A stretch of DNA of 37,871 nt from Bacteroidota bacterium (GTDB lineage Bacteria > Bacteroidota > Bacteroidia > Bacteroidales > ML635J-15), in NCBI GenBank assembly GCA_029558535.1, contig JAKQEK010000380.1, forward strand, positions 1 through 37,871. The letters are read 5' to 3'. The position numbers and the translations under genes are program-made. How positions within the stretch are numbered: position 1 is the first letter of the stretch; every line of letters begins with the position of its first letter. Positions 23,469-32,335 of the stretch are shown in pieces. A model generated the notes under the pieces. The model did no database searches, was not told the DNA's origin, and saw only the letters and a program-made list of their open reading frames with translations.

Positions 23469-26400
23469 TTATTGTTCAGCTGCTCTGGCTGTCGCTACGT
23501 CAACACGCTTTCCGTCTATTAAAGCAACAACAAAAGCATCCTTAACTCCTCCGGCACGAACATTATTTAATCCTGCCTGAGCAGAATTGTATGATTTGTA
23601 AGTACCAATTCTATAAACAATAGAATTATTTCCGGTTAATTTATATAATTTATTATTTCCGGCCAGACGTCTGAAACTGTTTTTTATTATATCATTCACA
23701 TCGGTTTTAAATACCCCTAATTGTATATAATATTCTATAACCGGTTTGTTATCAGTTACCCTATTCTCATTTATTGCAGGATTATTATTATTAATGTTGT
23801 TGTTATTATTATTAATGTTGTTGTTGTTATTATTATTATCAGCTAAATTTGCGTTATCTCGATTATTTGGTTGAACTCTACCGGTAGAAGTTACAATAAT
23901 TTGATCCTTTGGAATGGTTTCCATTTTTGAAATTAGTGTTGCAGCTTCATAATTATTAACTCGTTTTCCATCAACATAAGCTATAACAAAAGCGTCTTTT
24001 ATTCCTAATTGTCTTATTCTGTTCTGTTCTTCGATTGCAATGTTGAAATCGTAGTATTTTCCGCATGTATGACGAATAAATCCATTTCCGTATGCATCGT
24101 ACATTAACGGACTTAAATTGTAAAGACGATCAGAACTGACTTGTTCTTTATACACCCCTATTTGTATGCAATAAAATACTCCTTTAGTTTTCTGTAAATT
24201 TGTTTCAACGGTAATATTTGTATTGTTGCGGTTTACGGTAACGGTCGTATTTTCAGCATTGTTTACATTTGCGTTTACATTATTGTTATTATTGTTATTG
24301 ACATTGTTGTTTACATTTCTGTTGGCATTGTTATCAGCAATATATTCAGGTTGGACAGTAAGTGTACCTCCATTTTCTACATTTCTGGCTTCATAGACCT
24401 GAATTCGTCTCCCTTTGTAATATGCTATAATAAATGCATCTGTATATCCTATTGCTTTGACTTTTTGCAAAGCTGTTGAGGCTGAATTAAAAGTATAAAA
24501 TAAACCGGCAACATATCTATATAAATTACTACCAGGAATACTTTCAATAAAGATTGGCATTAATCCGATAAAGGCATCATTTGCAACATTTTGACGAAAT
24601 GCCCCAATCTGTATTCTATAGCATAATTCATCGTTTATTTCAAGCATTGGTATAGGATTTCGATCTGAATAGAAACTACCCCGGCTTGCATCTATTATTG
24701 TTTCAGTTGCAGAATAACGATTATTATTGGTTGTATTTGTTCTGTTATTATTTGTTCTGTTGTTGTCAGTTACATTGTTGTTAGTTCTGTTATTGTCAGT
24801 TACATTGTTGTTCGTCCTGTTGTTATCAGTTACATTGTTGTTTGTTCTGTTGTTGTCAGTTACATTGTTGTTTGTTCTGTTGTTGTCAGTTACATTGTTG
24901 TTTGTTCTGTTGTTGTCAGTTACATTGTTGTTAGTTCTGTTATTGTCAGTTACATTGTTGTTTGTTCTGTTGTTGTCAGTTACATTGTTGTTTGTTCTGT
25001 TATTGTCAGTTACATTGTTGTTTGTTCTGTTGTTGTCAGTTACATTGTTGTTTGTTCTGTTGTTGTCAGTTACATTGTTGTTTGTTCTGTTGTTGTCAGT
25101 TACATTGTTGTTCGTTCTGTTGTTATCAGTTACATTGTTGTTTGTCGTATTGTTGTTTGTGTCATTGTTGATATTTTCAGCAATAACGTCATTACTTGTT
25201 ATTTCAGTTTCTGTTATTCCATAATATGTTAATACCATAGGGTTTTTATCATCATTTTTAACAGAAAGATCATTTGCCGCGTTTATATGACTTAATCCTG
25301 TTTTTAATAATCCTGTTGCTTTGTATAATTTATCAGTCAGGGATTGTTCGGGAGTTTTGCCGTTAAATTTAATAATGACATCAAATAATGCTAAAGATTG
25401 AGCTATATCATATTCTCCCACATTGTTTAAACTGTCGCTTAAAGGACGAATTTTATTGTCTGTTGGGAGGGCATTCGAATTATAGTAAGCTTCTGCAATA
25501 TCTCTTTTGGTCAATAAGTATTCTTTACTTAATGAAGCATATTGTTTTAGCTGCTTTAAGTAGTTTTGCTGAGCTTTTTTAAGTTTTTTCTGAAGTTTTT
25601 TGTATTCTTCTAAAGATTCGGAATACTCCATTGATTTAGTAATCTCTTTTATAAGTTTTTCATTTATTTTGATGTTTGAACTTAATGTAGATAATTTGTT
25701 TTCGGTACCGGCAAGAAAGGATATGGTTGATTTGTCATAATTATAATCAAATCTGTAATTATCAGGAATTTCTACCAATTGTTTATTCGAATTATTTTCA
25801 GGATTAACGTCTCTATTAGCTATATTGCGAGAATCGTGATTTGAGTTTAAATTGTTATCTGCATTATTGTTATCTGCATTATTGTTACTTACAATATTGT
25901 TATTTGTATTATTGTTATTTGTATTATTTTCAGCAACTTGAGTGTGCTTGTTAACAAATCTCATATTTTTATCAGATATTTCTGATAGCGAATTTATTTT
26001 TTCGTTATTTATATTTAAACTTATACCTGAAGTAAGAACCTCGTTTTGTTTTTTAATAATACTTTCGCCTGAAATCATTACTTCTTCAAGCATATAGAAG
26101 TCTTTGCTGTCAACAATTTTATTAACACGATCATTAAAATTAACAATATCACGTTGCATATCATCAAAGCTCTTGTCGGGGAATTCTTCTTCAATTTTAA
26201 AGTAATTTTCTATAATTATTTCTTTTTGAGCATTTACGATTTCATTATTTAGAGAAAGTATCTTATTATCCAGTTCATCATTTAGAACTTTTATCTCATT
26301 AATTATTATGGACTGTCTTTGCGGAGTTGCCGATTCATATTCTATGCTCAATGCTTCTGTTTTGTTTTTAATAGCATCAGCCTCTTCGATTAGAGTAGCA

Positions 26401-29400
26401 ATTATTTCAGGATTTATTCCGGTATTATTTTCTGCAACTACATTATACAACATTCTTTTTTCTATTGATGTCACCAGATTAACAAAATTGTTAGATTCAT
26501 CAGGGTTTATTAAATCTTTAGATTGCTGGTATAATCTGTCGTTTTGAAGAAATGAAAATATATAGGCGTAATACATGTTTGCTAATTCTATTTGCTGGTA
26601 AGCTTCTGCATATCTTTCGAGTTTAATTTTTTCGCTTTGTGATGTTTCTGCCTGTATTTTTAGTTTGTCTGAATTCTGTTTCAATGAATTTGCTTTATCA
26701 GAATATTCCGATGTTTTATCATTATACAAATTATATTTTCTGATTATCTTTTCATAAGTTTCAAAATCAGAATACATTTTATCAATGCTGGTAATAAAAT
26801 ATTGTAAAGACTGTTTTAAGCCGGAATCAATTATTTCGTTAGCCTGAACAATTATATCATTCTTTTTTATATCATTTTTCGTTTTATCTGCATCTGCAAA
26901 CAATCTTTGTGCATTTTGAAGTTGAGCAGTAATATTTTTTATGGTAGTGTTAGTTTTAGAATTAAAAAGTAATTGCTGATTAAGTTCGGCTATTATATCT
27001 GAAATCTTTGGTTCGGGTTTGTCTTGTTTTTGGAGCATCTTTATTTCAGATATATTTTCAACAATTTTTGAGTCAATATCCGATTTTAATATTTCTAAAT
27101 ATTTAATACCCGGCGAATTTCCCGTTTTGTCAAGTGTTCGAAGGTCTGCAATTTCGGTTTCAAGGTCTTTAGAATCTGTGATTAACTTATCTGTTTCTGT
27201 GATTTTTTGTCTTACTTCAGGTCTAACAGTAGTCTGTTTCAAATCGTTATAATCTGAAATAATTGTCTCCAGATTTGTTATTGGAACAGCAGTAATTGAA
27301 GAATTTATTACTGTTTCATTGTTTTTTATTTCTGATTGAAGAGTATTTATTTCGGCTATGATTTTGTTTTTGTCGGATGTATTAGTCGTTGCATCAAACT
27401 CTCGTTCTTTTTGCTTTACAATTTTTGTCAGCGAATCATTTTTTGCGATTAATGTTCCGGTATATATGGTTTTTTCTGAAGCCACAGCACTAAATTTATT
27501 CTGATATATTTCTGTATCAACGAAAACATTAACATGTTCCATATTGGCAATATCGGTTGTGCCATACAAAATCTCATCTAAACTTGTGGCAGGAGTATAA
27601 AGAGACATATCTGCATTGATTTTATCTTGTACAGATGCTAGTTCCTTTAATGAATTCTGATTGACAGATATCTTTAATAATTCAATTTCATTATTTAAAC
27701 TACCAATGTTTAAATCAGGATTATAAAAAAGACCATCTTCAACTTTTGTGCGGGATTCGTCTATTATAGCTATTTTTCTTTCAATTCCCTTGATTTCATA
27801 ATTGATAAATTCTATTTGTATGTCATTATCTTTTATTTTAGCTATAAGGTCTATTTTTTCGTTTTCATATGTTTTAACATCATAAATATATTTTTCTCTT
27901 AAATCAAAATCTTTTTCATTTTTAGCTAAATCCAGCTTTACAGTAATTCTTTCGTTAAGTTCGGTAAGTTTTTCTTGTAATGGGATGTTACTTTCTTTGT
28001 ATGGTTTTAATTTTTCGAGTTTTTGTTCCTTGTCTTTTTCTAGGTTAGTCAAATATGTATTATAAGGGAATTCGATTTTTAAGTTGTTTATTTCGTTATC
28101 AATCTTCTTTACATTGTCAAGTAAACTTTTTTCATTACGTGGAGTGTTATCTAATACTCTGACTTCTTTGCGGTAATAAATTATGAGTCCATTTAATTGA
28201 TTAGAAGCATCAGAAAAAGCTTTAGAAATATCATAAAGTTCAGCAGCTTCGAGTGATTTTTCATTTGCTAAATTAGTAAGGCTGTCTCTTAGTTGTACAG
28301 TTTTTAAATCTGTTTTATTTTTAATTTGATTTATTTGTTTGTTTAGTTCTTTGACTTCACCCAGTCTTATTTCAGACAATTTGAAAGCAGATGCTGCATA
28401 CTCAAGGTATTCAGCAGATTTTGATTCCATGTCATCGAGTTTAGATATAGAATTTTGAATCAAAACATCAGCATCTGTTTTAACTGTATCTTTAGGTTTG
28501 ATATTGTTATCAGCAACCTGTAAAGTGTCAAACATTGTGCTTGCTCTAATTTCCTGTCTTTTAGTAAGCTCTGTCATTGCCAGTGGGTTTACCTCAAGGT
28601 TAGAGTGCCTGTATATATCAGACATGGTTTCAAGTTTTCTCTTTTGAGGATCAGCTTCAGTTAAAATCCAATAAACAGATATTTTGTCTGCAGTCGTTTC
28701 ACGTGTAGAAGAGAAAAATGCAGTTTCATTATATCTGTCAACGGCATACATGATATCATCAAAAGGTGTGTTTATAGGAAAATCCAAATTTTCGGGTTCT
28801 GACCAAAAATTATGTTTTGTATCCCATTCTGTTTTAAAAATATCATAACCTCCCATGCTATTATGCCCTTTAGACGAAAAATAAAGCGTTACACCGTCTT
28901 CGCTTAAAAAAGGAAAGGCTTCATCATATTTGGAGTTAATAGCATTAGGTAGTTTTTGAGGTGTGGTCCACTTGTCATTTTCTTTTCTTGACATGTAAAT
29001 ATCTAAACTGTTTTTTCTACTGTCACCATAACTACTGTAAAATAGTACATCATGAATCTCCGAAATGTACATTAATTCTGTTTCATCATTTTTCTTGTCA
29101 GCTTTTCCCTTAAATTGGTCAGTTTTAACAATTATACTTCCACCAAAATCATTCAAATTATATGAATAGTGAAAATTTGTTCGATTGACTTTTTTATTGC
29201 TTAAAACATTAAGATTATATGCGTATTTAACTAGTTCGATTCCGTGATTTGCCATAGTAATGTATTGTTCTACTTCAAAATTCACAATATCTTTATTTCT
29301 TGCGCTTAATTTGTAAGTTTCGTAATACCTCAATGCTTTTTCAAAATCATATAAATAATGATAGCCTAATCCAATATAAAATGTTGCAGGATTTATTCCT

Positions 29401-29699
29401 TTTCCCTCTGCATATTCCAAATAATCAATTCCGGATTTTATATTGTTATTTAATTTTACCAAGCAAGCTCCATAATAATAATTAAAAACGGCCTCTCTCG
29501 GATATAAACTTAATAATTGAGAAAACCCTTGATAAGACTCTGTATATTCTTCATAGAAAAACTGTTCTTTACAGGTTTCATATAAGATTTGCTCATTCTC
29601 ATTTAAATCTACAGAAAGCTTAAACTGAGCAAACATTTGAAATGACAAACCCTGCAGCAGTAATAGGAGAAAAACTATATTTTTATATTTATTTATCAA
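23469..29699 (-). CDS. Giant TPR-PD40-repeat protein with three SPOR-like domains
   Basis: A 2076-residue exported protein. In order: signal peptide (1-25, ending FQMFAQ); TPR-like helices (about 35-150); a PD40/WD40-like segment (about 200-340; DVLFYSSYGDSRKNSLDIYM, DEAFPFLSEDGVTLYFSSKG, GGYDIFKTEW); a long polar helical/coiled-coil region (about 380-1260); a first Asn-rich stretch; more helices with KKLKKAQQNYLKQLKQYASL; 13 copies of the 10-mer NNNVTDNNRT (about 1520-1650); then SPOR-like units at about 1688-1765, 1838-1915 and 1987-2066, each with an IQIGAF/IQIGVY/IQLGVF start and a G-x-x-DAF-[IV]-[IV]-A end, separated by poly-Asn linkers. SPOR domains typically bind denuded peptidoglycan. 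The TPR-PD40 front resembles T9SS PorE-like proteins, but here the OmpA-like end is replaced by SPOR. Likely a periplasmic scaffold; the function is inferred. A TATTTTTG -7-like box lies at 29737-29744. Confidence 0.85.
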   Translation of the reverse strand: MINKYKNIVFLLLLLQGLSFQMFAQFKLSVDLNENEQILYETCKEQFFYEEYTESYQGFSQLLSLYPREAVFNYYYGACLVKLNNNIKSGIDYLEYAEGKGINPATFYIGLGYHYLYDFEKALRYYETYKLSARNKDIVNFEVEQYITMANHGIELVKYAYNLNVLSNKKVNRTNFHYSYNLNDFGGSIIVKTDQFKGKADKKNDETELMYISEIHDVLFYSSYGDSRKNSLDIYMSRKENDKWTTPQKLPNAINSKYDEAFPFLSEDGVTLYFSSKGHNSMGGYDIFKTEWDTKHNFWSEPENLDFPINTPFDDIMYAVDRYNETAFFSSTRETTADKISVYWILTEADPQKRKLETMSDIYRHSNLEVNPLAMTELTKRQEIRASTMFDTLQVADNNIKPKDTVKTDADVLIQNSISKLDDMESKSAEYLEYAASAFKLSEIRLGEVKELNKQINQIKNKTDLKTVQLRDSLTNLANEKSLEAAELYDISKAFSDASNQLNGLIIYYRKEVRVLDNTPRNEKSLLDNVKKIDNEINNLKIEFPYNTYLTNLEKDKEQKLEKLKPYKESNIPLQEKLTELNERITVKLDLAKNEKDFDLREKYIYDVKTYENEKIDLIAKIKDNDIQIEFINYEIKGIERKIAIIDESRTKVEDGLFYNPDLNIGSLNNEIELLKISVNQNSLKELASVQDKINADMSLYTPATSLDEILYGTTDIANMEHVNVFVDTEIYQNKFSAVASEKTIYTGTLIAKNDSLTKIVKQKEREFDATTNTSDKNKIIAEINTLQSEIKNNETVINSSITAVPITNLETIISDYNDLKQTTVRPEVRQKITETDKLITDSKDLETEIADLRTLDKTGNSPGIKYLEILKSDIDSKIVENISEIKMLQKQDKPEPKISDIIAELNQQLLFNSKTNTTIKNITAQLQNAQRLFADADKTKNDIKKNDIIVQANEIIDSGLKQSLQYFITSIDKMYSDFETYEKIIRKYNLYNDKTSEYSDKANSLKQNSDKLKIQAETSQSEKIKLERYAEAYQQIELANMYYAYIFSFLQNDRLYQQSKDLINPDESNNFVNLVTSIEKRMLYNVVAENNTGINPEIIATLIEEADAIKNKTEALSIEYESATPQRQSIIINEIKVLNDELDNKILSLNNEIVNAQKEIIIENYFKIEEEFPDKSFDDMQRDIVNFNDRVNKIVDSKDFYMLEEVMISGESIIKKQNEVLTSGISLNINNEKINSLSEISDKNMRFVNKHTQVAENNTNNNNTNNNIVSNNNADNNNADNNLNSNHDSRNIANRDVNPENNSNKQLVEIPDNYRFDYNYDKSTISFLAGTENKLSTLSSNIKINEKLIKEITKSMEYSESLEEYKKLQKKLKKAQQNYLKQLKQYASLSKEYLLTKRDIAEAYYNSNALPTDNKIRPLSDSLNNVGEYDIAQSLALFDVIIKFNGKTPEQSLTDKLYKATGLLKTGLSHINAANDLSVKNDDKNPMVLTYYGITETEITSNDVIAENINNDTNNNTTNNNVTDNNRTNNNVTDNNRTNNNVTDNNRTNNNVTDNNRTNNNVTDNNRTNNNVTDNNRTNNNVTDNNRTNNNVTDNNRTNNNVTDNNRTNNNVTDNNRTNNNVTDNNRTNNNVTDNNRTNNNVTDNNRTNNNRTNTTNNNRYSATETIIDASRGSFYSDRNPIPMLEINDELCYRIQIGAFRQNVANDAFIGLMPIFIESIPGSNLYRYVAGLFYTFNSASTALQKVKAIGYTDAFIIAYYKGRRIQVYEARNVENGGTLTVQPEYIADNNANRNVNNNVNNNNNNNVNANVNNAENTTVTVNRNNTNITVETNLQKTKGVFYCIQIGVYKEQVSSDRLYNLSPLMYDAYGNGFIRHTCGKYYDFNIAIEEQNRIRQLGIKDAFVIAYVDGKRVNNYEAATLISKMETIPKDQIIVTSTGRVQPNNRDNANLADNNNNNNNINNNNNNINNNNPAINENRVTDNKPVIEYYIQLGVFKTDVNDIIKNSFRRLAGNNKLYKLTGNNSIVYRIGTYKSYNSAQAGLNNVRAGGVKDAFVVALIDGKRVDVATARAAEQ
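24751..25140 (-). repeat. 13 tandem 30-bp coding repeats
   Basis: Thirteen head-to-tail copies of exactly 30 bp with no spacers, in frame, each encoding NNNVTDNNRT. Eight copies (1, 4, 5, 6, 8, 10, 11, 12 counted from 24751) are identical. The variants are copies 2 and 7 (same two changes), 3, 9 and 13. Every difference falls at a third codon position and is synonymous. Copy number could change by slippage without breaking the frame. Degenerate flanking Asn codons continue on both sides. Confidence 0.97.
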
Positions 29700-29736
29700 T
29701 AATCTGAAAATGAATACTTTAAACTTACTAAATTAA

Positions 29737-29744
29737 CAAAAATA
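29737..29744 (-). promoter_or_regulatory. Putative -7 box for the giant SPOR gene
   Basis: The minus strand reads TATTTTTG, 37 bp upstream of the start codon at 29699. No -33 element is convincing. The surrounding interval 29700-29992 is AT-rich with no other recognisable feature than the divergent promoter for the next gene. Confidence 0.35.
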
Positions 29745-29913
29745 AATAATCCCACAAAATCTGTACCTCTATATTTATAATATATTTAACTTATAAATGT
29801 TAATAATACTTGTTTTTTGTTATATAAGATGAAAAATTATACGTAATTTAATAAATATTGATATGTTTTTTCTATATTTATAACGAAAAATGTTTTTATT
29901 TATTTGCTAAAAT

Positions 29914-29944
29914 ATTGTAATATAGCAAGTTATAAATAATTTTG
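29914..29944 (+). promoter_or_regulatory. Putative promoter for the DUF4476 protein
   Basis: ATTG (29914-29917), a 19-bp spacer and TAATTTTG (29937-29944) fit the Bacteroidota -33/-7 pattern with one mismatch in the -33 element. The leader to the ATG at 29993 would be about 40 bases. Confidence 0.45.
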
Positions 29945-29992
29945 TTTTACGGCATTTTTTTTGAAATAGTAAAAAGGTTTAAAAATTTGTTT

Positions 29993-31294
29993 ATGAAAAC
30001 TTTAACTTTACTCTTATCCTTAGTGATTATAAGCACTAGTCTTGTAGCACAAGTCGAAAAACCCCATAAACCGATGTCGGGATTGTCTTATAAAATATAT
30101 TGTAATCGTTTAGAGAAACCTAAAAAAGAAAAGCGAAGGATGAAGAAGGGGATTAGAATGATGAAATTCAAATATATTTCATCAAATCAACTTTATAAAG
30201 CAGCAAAAATTTTCACAGATGATCAAATGAGATTGCTTTATGTTAAAGATGTTTATCCTAAGGTTTCAGATAAATCAAATGCGATAATAATTTGTGATGC
30301 ATTTGATAATTTTTCGCATTCTCAGATTATGTGGGATTATATCAAGGAACAGAATCCACTATATGGAGTTCCAATTCCTGATATGGAAAGTTATACAGAC
30401 TATCTCGACCTGAAAGATAGAAAGAAAGACAGGCAAAAGGATGATTTAGTAAAAAATGATAATGATAAAGTTAAAAATGACAATATTGAAGATAAACCTA
30501 TAGATAAAGATCAGAATGTTGATTCTGAAATAATTAAAAAAGAGGTTGAAAAAAACGATATTGATAAAGATAGCAAAATTATTGAAGAAACTGTTGAGAA
30601 ACCTGAGACAGTTAAAATAAGTTTTCCCGATCCTTTAAATTACAAGGGCAATAAAGGTTGTGATGGCTATTTGAGTGATAAGCAATTTTTAGCATTTGCT
30701 AATAGTTTGGCTCAATTTGAAAGTGATGAAGACAAAGCTAAAATTTGTATGGAATACGTTTATACATATTGTTTCAATACTGCCCAGGTAATGAAACTGG
30801 CAATGCTGATGGAGGGTGAGAATTATAGATATGTTTTTTTTAAAACCGCTTACGAAAAGGTATATGATAGGGATAACTTTCTTTATGTAAAGCAGTTGCT
30901 TACAAGTTCAAAGTTGATTAATGGAATAAATGAAATTTACGTTGTTCCAGGAGTAGAAAAACCTTATGCTACCGGAACTGAAGAATCGATCAATAAATGT
31001 TTAGTTAGCGATTCAGATTATGAAAAAGTGAAAACTGAAATAAGAAAAGAAAGCTTTTCCACAACTCGTTCTGAATCAGCAAAAGTTTTTATCAAACAAT
31101 ATGAATGTTTTACCGCAAAACAGATTTATGGTCTTTTGCCCCTATTTTCATTAGAAGCTGATAAACTTGAAATAGCAAAATATTCATATAGATATTGTAT
31201 TGATAGAAATAACTATTCTGTTGTTAGAGACTTCTTTACATCAGCAGATAGTAAAAATGAGGTGTCGGAATACATTAAAAACTATAGTGATTAA
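29993..31294 (+). CDS. Secreted protein with three DUF4476-like units
   Basis: A 433-residue exported protein with signal peptide MKTLTLLLSLVIISTSLVAQ. Three segments share the DUF4476-like pattern of short helices (ISxNQ/LSDKQF..., then S/T-AQ-[IV]-M/Y, then a K/E-x-AYxxxxDxxN-type helix): about 63-123, 223-305 and 340-418. The middle one (GYLSDKQFLAFANSLAQFES to AYEKVYDRDNFLYVKQLL) is the best match. Between units 1 and 2 is a 65-residue Lys/Asp/Glu-rich low-complexity linker (about 138-205). DUF4476 has no established function. The ATG at 29993 gives the signal peptide; the open frame extends upstream to a TTG at 29942 but lacks support. It ends at a bidirectional terminator. Confidence 0.75.
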   Translation: MKTLTLLLSLVIISTSLVAQVEKPHKPMSGLSYKIYCNRLEKPKKEKRRMKKGIRMMKFKYISSNQLYKAAKIFTDDQMRLLYVKDVYPKVSDKSNAIIICDAFDNFSHSQIMWDYIKEQNPLYGVPIPDMESYTDYLDLKDRKKDRQKDDLVKNDNDKVKNDNIEDKPIDKDQNVDSEIIKKEVEKNDIDKDSKIIEETVEKPETVKISFPDPLNYKGNKGCDGYLSDKQFLAFANSLAQFESDEDKAKICMEYVYTYCFNTAQVMKLAMLMEGENYRYVFFKTAYEKVYDRDNFLYVKQLLTSSKLINGINEIYVVPGVEKPYATGTEESINKCLVSDSDYEKVKTEIRKESFSTTRSESAKVFIKQYECFTAKQIYGLLPLFSLEADKLEIAKYSYRYCIDRNNYSVVRDFFTSADSKNEVSEYIKNYSD

Positions 31295-31303
31295 ATGATT
31301 AAT

Positions 31304-31339
31304 AAAAAAAACGAAAATTTATTGATTTTCGTTTTTTTT
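31304..31339. terminator. Bidirectional terminator between the DUF4476 gene and the lipoprotein gene
   Basis: The stem CGAAAAT (31312-31318) pairs with ATTTTCG (31325-31331), extended by an A8 run before it (31304-31311) and a T8 run after it. It serves both converging genes. Confidence 0.82.
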
Positions 31340-31357
31340 GTAAAACATAATCTATGA

Positions 31358-32212
31358 TTATTGCATAACTATCGGATAATTGACGCCTAAAATTGTTACA
31401 ACTGCATTTTCATCACATTCGTCATTACCGTAATCAATTGTAATAGTTTCGAGGCCTTCGATATCAACATCAAGAACGCCACCACGTATCCAATGGCAAC
31501 ATACCATAATATCAAGTCTGGTTTGAACGGTTAATAAGTACGAAATGCTGTCAGAACTAATTCCGTTCTGCGTGCCTGTAATGTGATAATTGTCGTCGCA
31601 AATTTCTAAGACCGTGGCTTCACCGCCAACCCATTCTCTGCTAGTGTTTTCTTCATAATGGATAACTTTATTTTCAGGAGTGGTAACAACACCATCATTT
31701 ATTTCAACGGTATACACTAAATGATTTTCACCGTTTCTGCCTGTATTCGTTACTATTTGTGTGCCTTCGACTTTGTGATTGTTTTGATAATAATTGTCGA
31801 AAGTAATAGTTATAACTGTACCTTCATCGCGATAGAAACCAGTGGTTTCAAAATTAATAGTTCCTTTACGATAATGCCCATCCTGGCAAAGATAATTTGT
31901 TGTGCCGTAATTAACGGTAACAGTTTTTGGCCATGTTACTGCGTCAAACGGAGTAATGGTAATAATTGGATATCCATCTTTGGTATTTCCTGATTTTCCT
32001 TCAATCTGATCATCAGTATATTTTGCGGCATCATCTGTTTCGCTAAAAGCGTCAGAATATAACTTATTGACTGCTGAATACTCAGCCAAAGCATTTAATG
32101 TTTCCTGAGTTGTCGGAGGATCTTCAGTTTCCTGTGGTTCTTTACACGAAAATGTAAACATTGCCAATAAAGCAATGAGTAATAAGATTAAATTCCTTGT
32201 CATAGTTTTCAT
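31358..32212 (-). CDS. Lipoprotein of unknown function
   Basis: A 284-residue precursor. The signal peptide ends at lipobox FTFSC with Cys23, followed by an acidic Pro/Thr-rich spacer (CKEPQETEDPPTT), as in Bacteroidota lipoproteins, some of which are surface exposed. The body is strand-rich with repeated patterns TVTVNYGTTNYLCQDGHYRKGTI-like and ETITIDYGNDECDENAVVTI-like. Each has a [DN]YG...C-x-[DE]-x(2-4)-[AR] core followed by a strand, and between them is a TVITITFDNYYQNNHKVEGT segment. I do not recognise a named domain. The ATG at 32212 is preferred to an upstream TTG at 32236. A TATTTTTG -7-like box lies at 32226-32233 but would be close to the start. Confidence 0.75.
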   Translation of the reverse strand: MKTMTRNLILLLIALLAMFTFSCKEPQETEDPPTTQETLNALAEYSAVNKLYSDAFSETDDAAKYTDDQIEGKSGNTKDGYPIITITPFDAVTWPKTVTVNYGTTNYLCQDGHYRKGTINFETTGFYRDEGTVITITFDNYYQNNHKVEGTQIVTNTGRNGENHLVYTVEINDGVVTTPENKVIHYEENTSREWVGGEATVLEICDDNYHITGTQNGISSDSISYLLTVQTRLDIMVCCHWIRGGVLDVDIEGLETITIDYGNDECDENAVVTILGVNYPIVMQ

Positions 32213-32335
32213 TTTATAGTTTAAACAAAAATACAAAAAATCTTTTTACAAAGAAACAGTTTATATACAGAATTATTAATTTCACTCTGTTAAAACCGAA
32301 TAAATCAAATTGAAAATCTTTTAATGTTTTAAAGG

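Noticed and set aside
24751..25140. Regular 30-bp repeats that might suggest a CRISPR array
   Set aside because: The copies are directly adjacent with no spacers, and they are in frame inside a long coding sequence.
24727..25224. Plus-strand open frame of Leu/Val-rich repeats (LLLSVTLLFV type) that looks like a membrane protein
   Set aside because: It is the antisense shadow of the 30-bp coding repeats on the minus strand. The period of three and lack of stops follow from the Asn/Thr codons.
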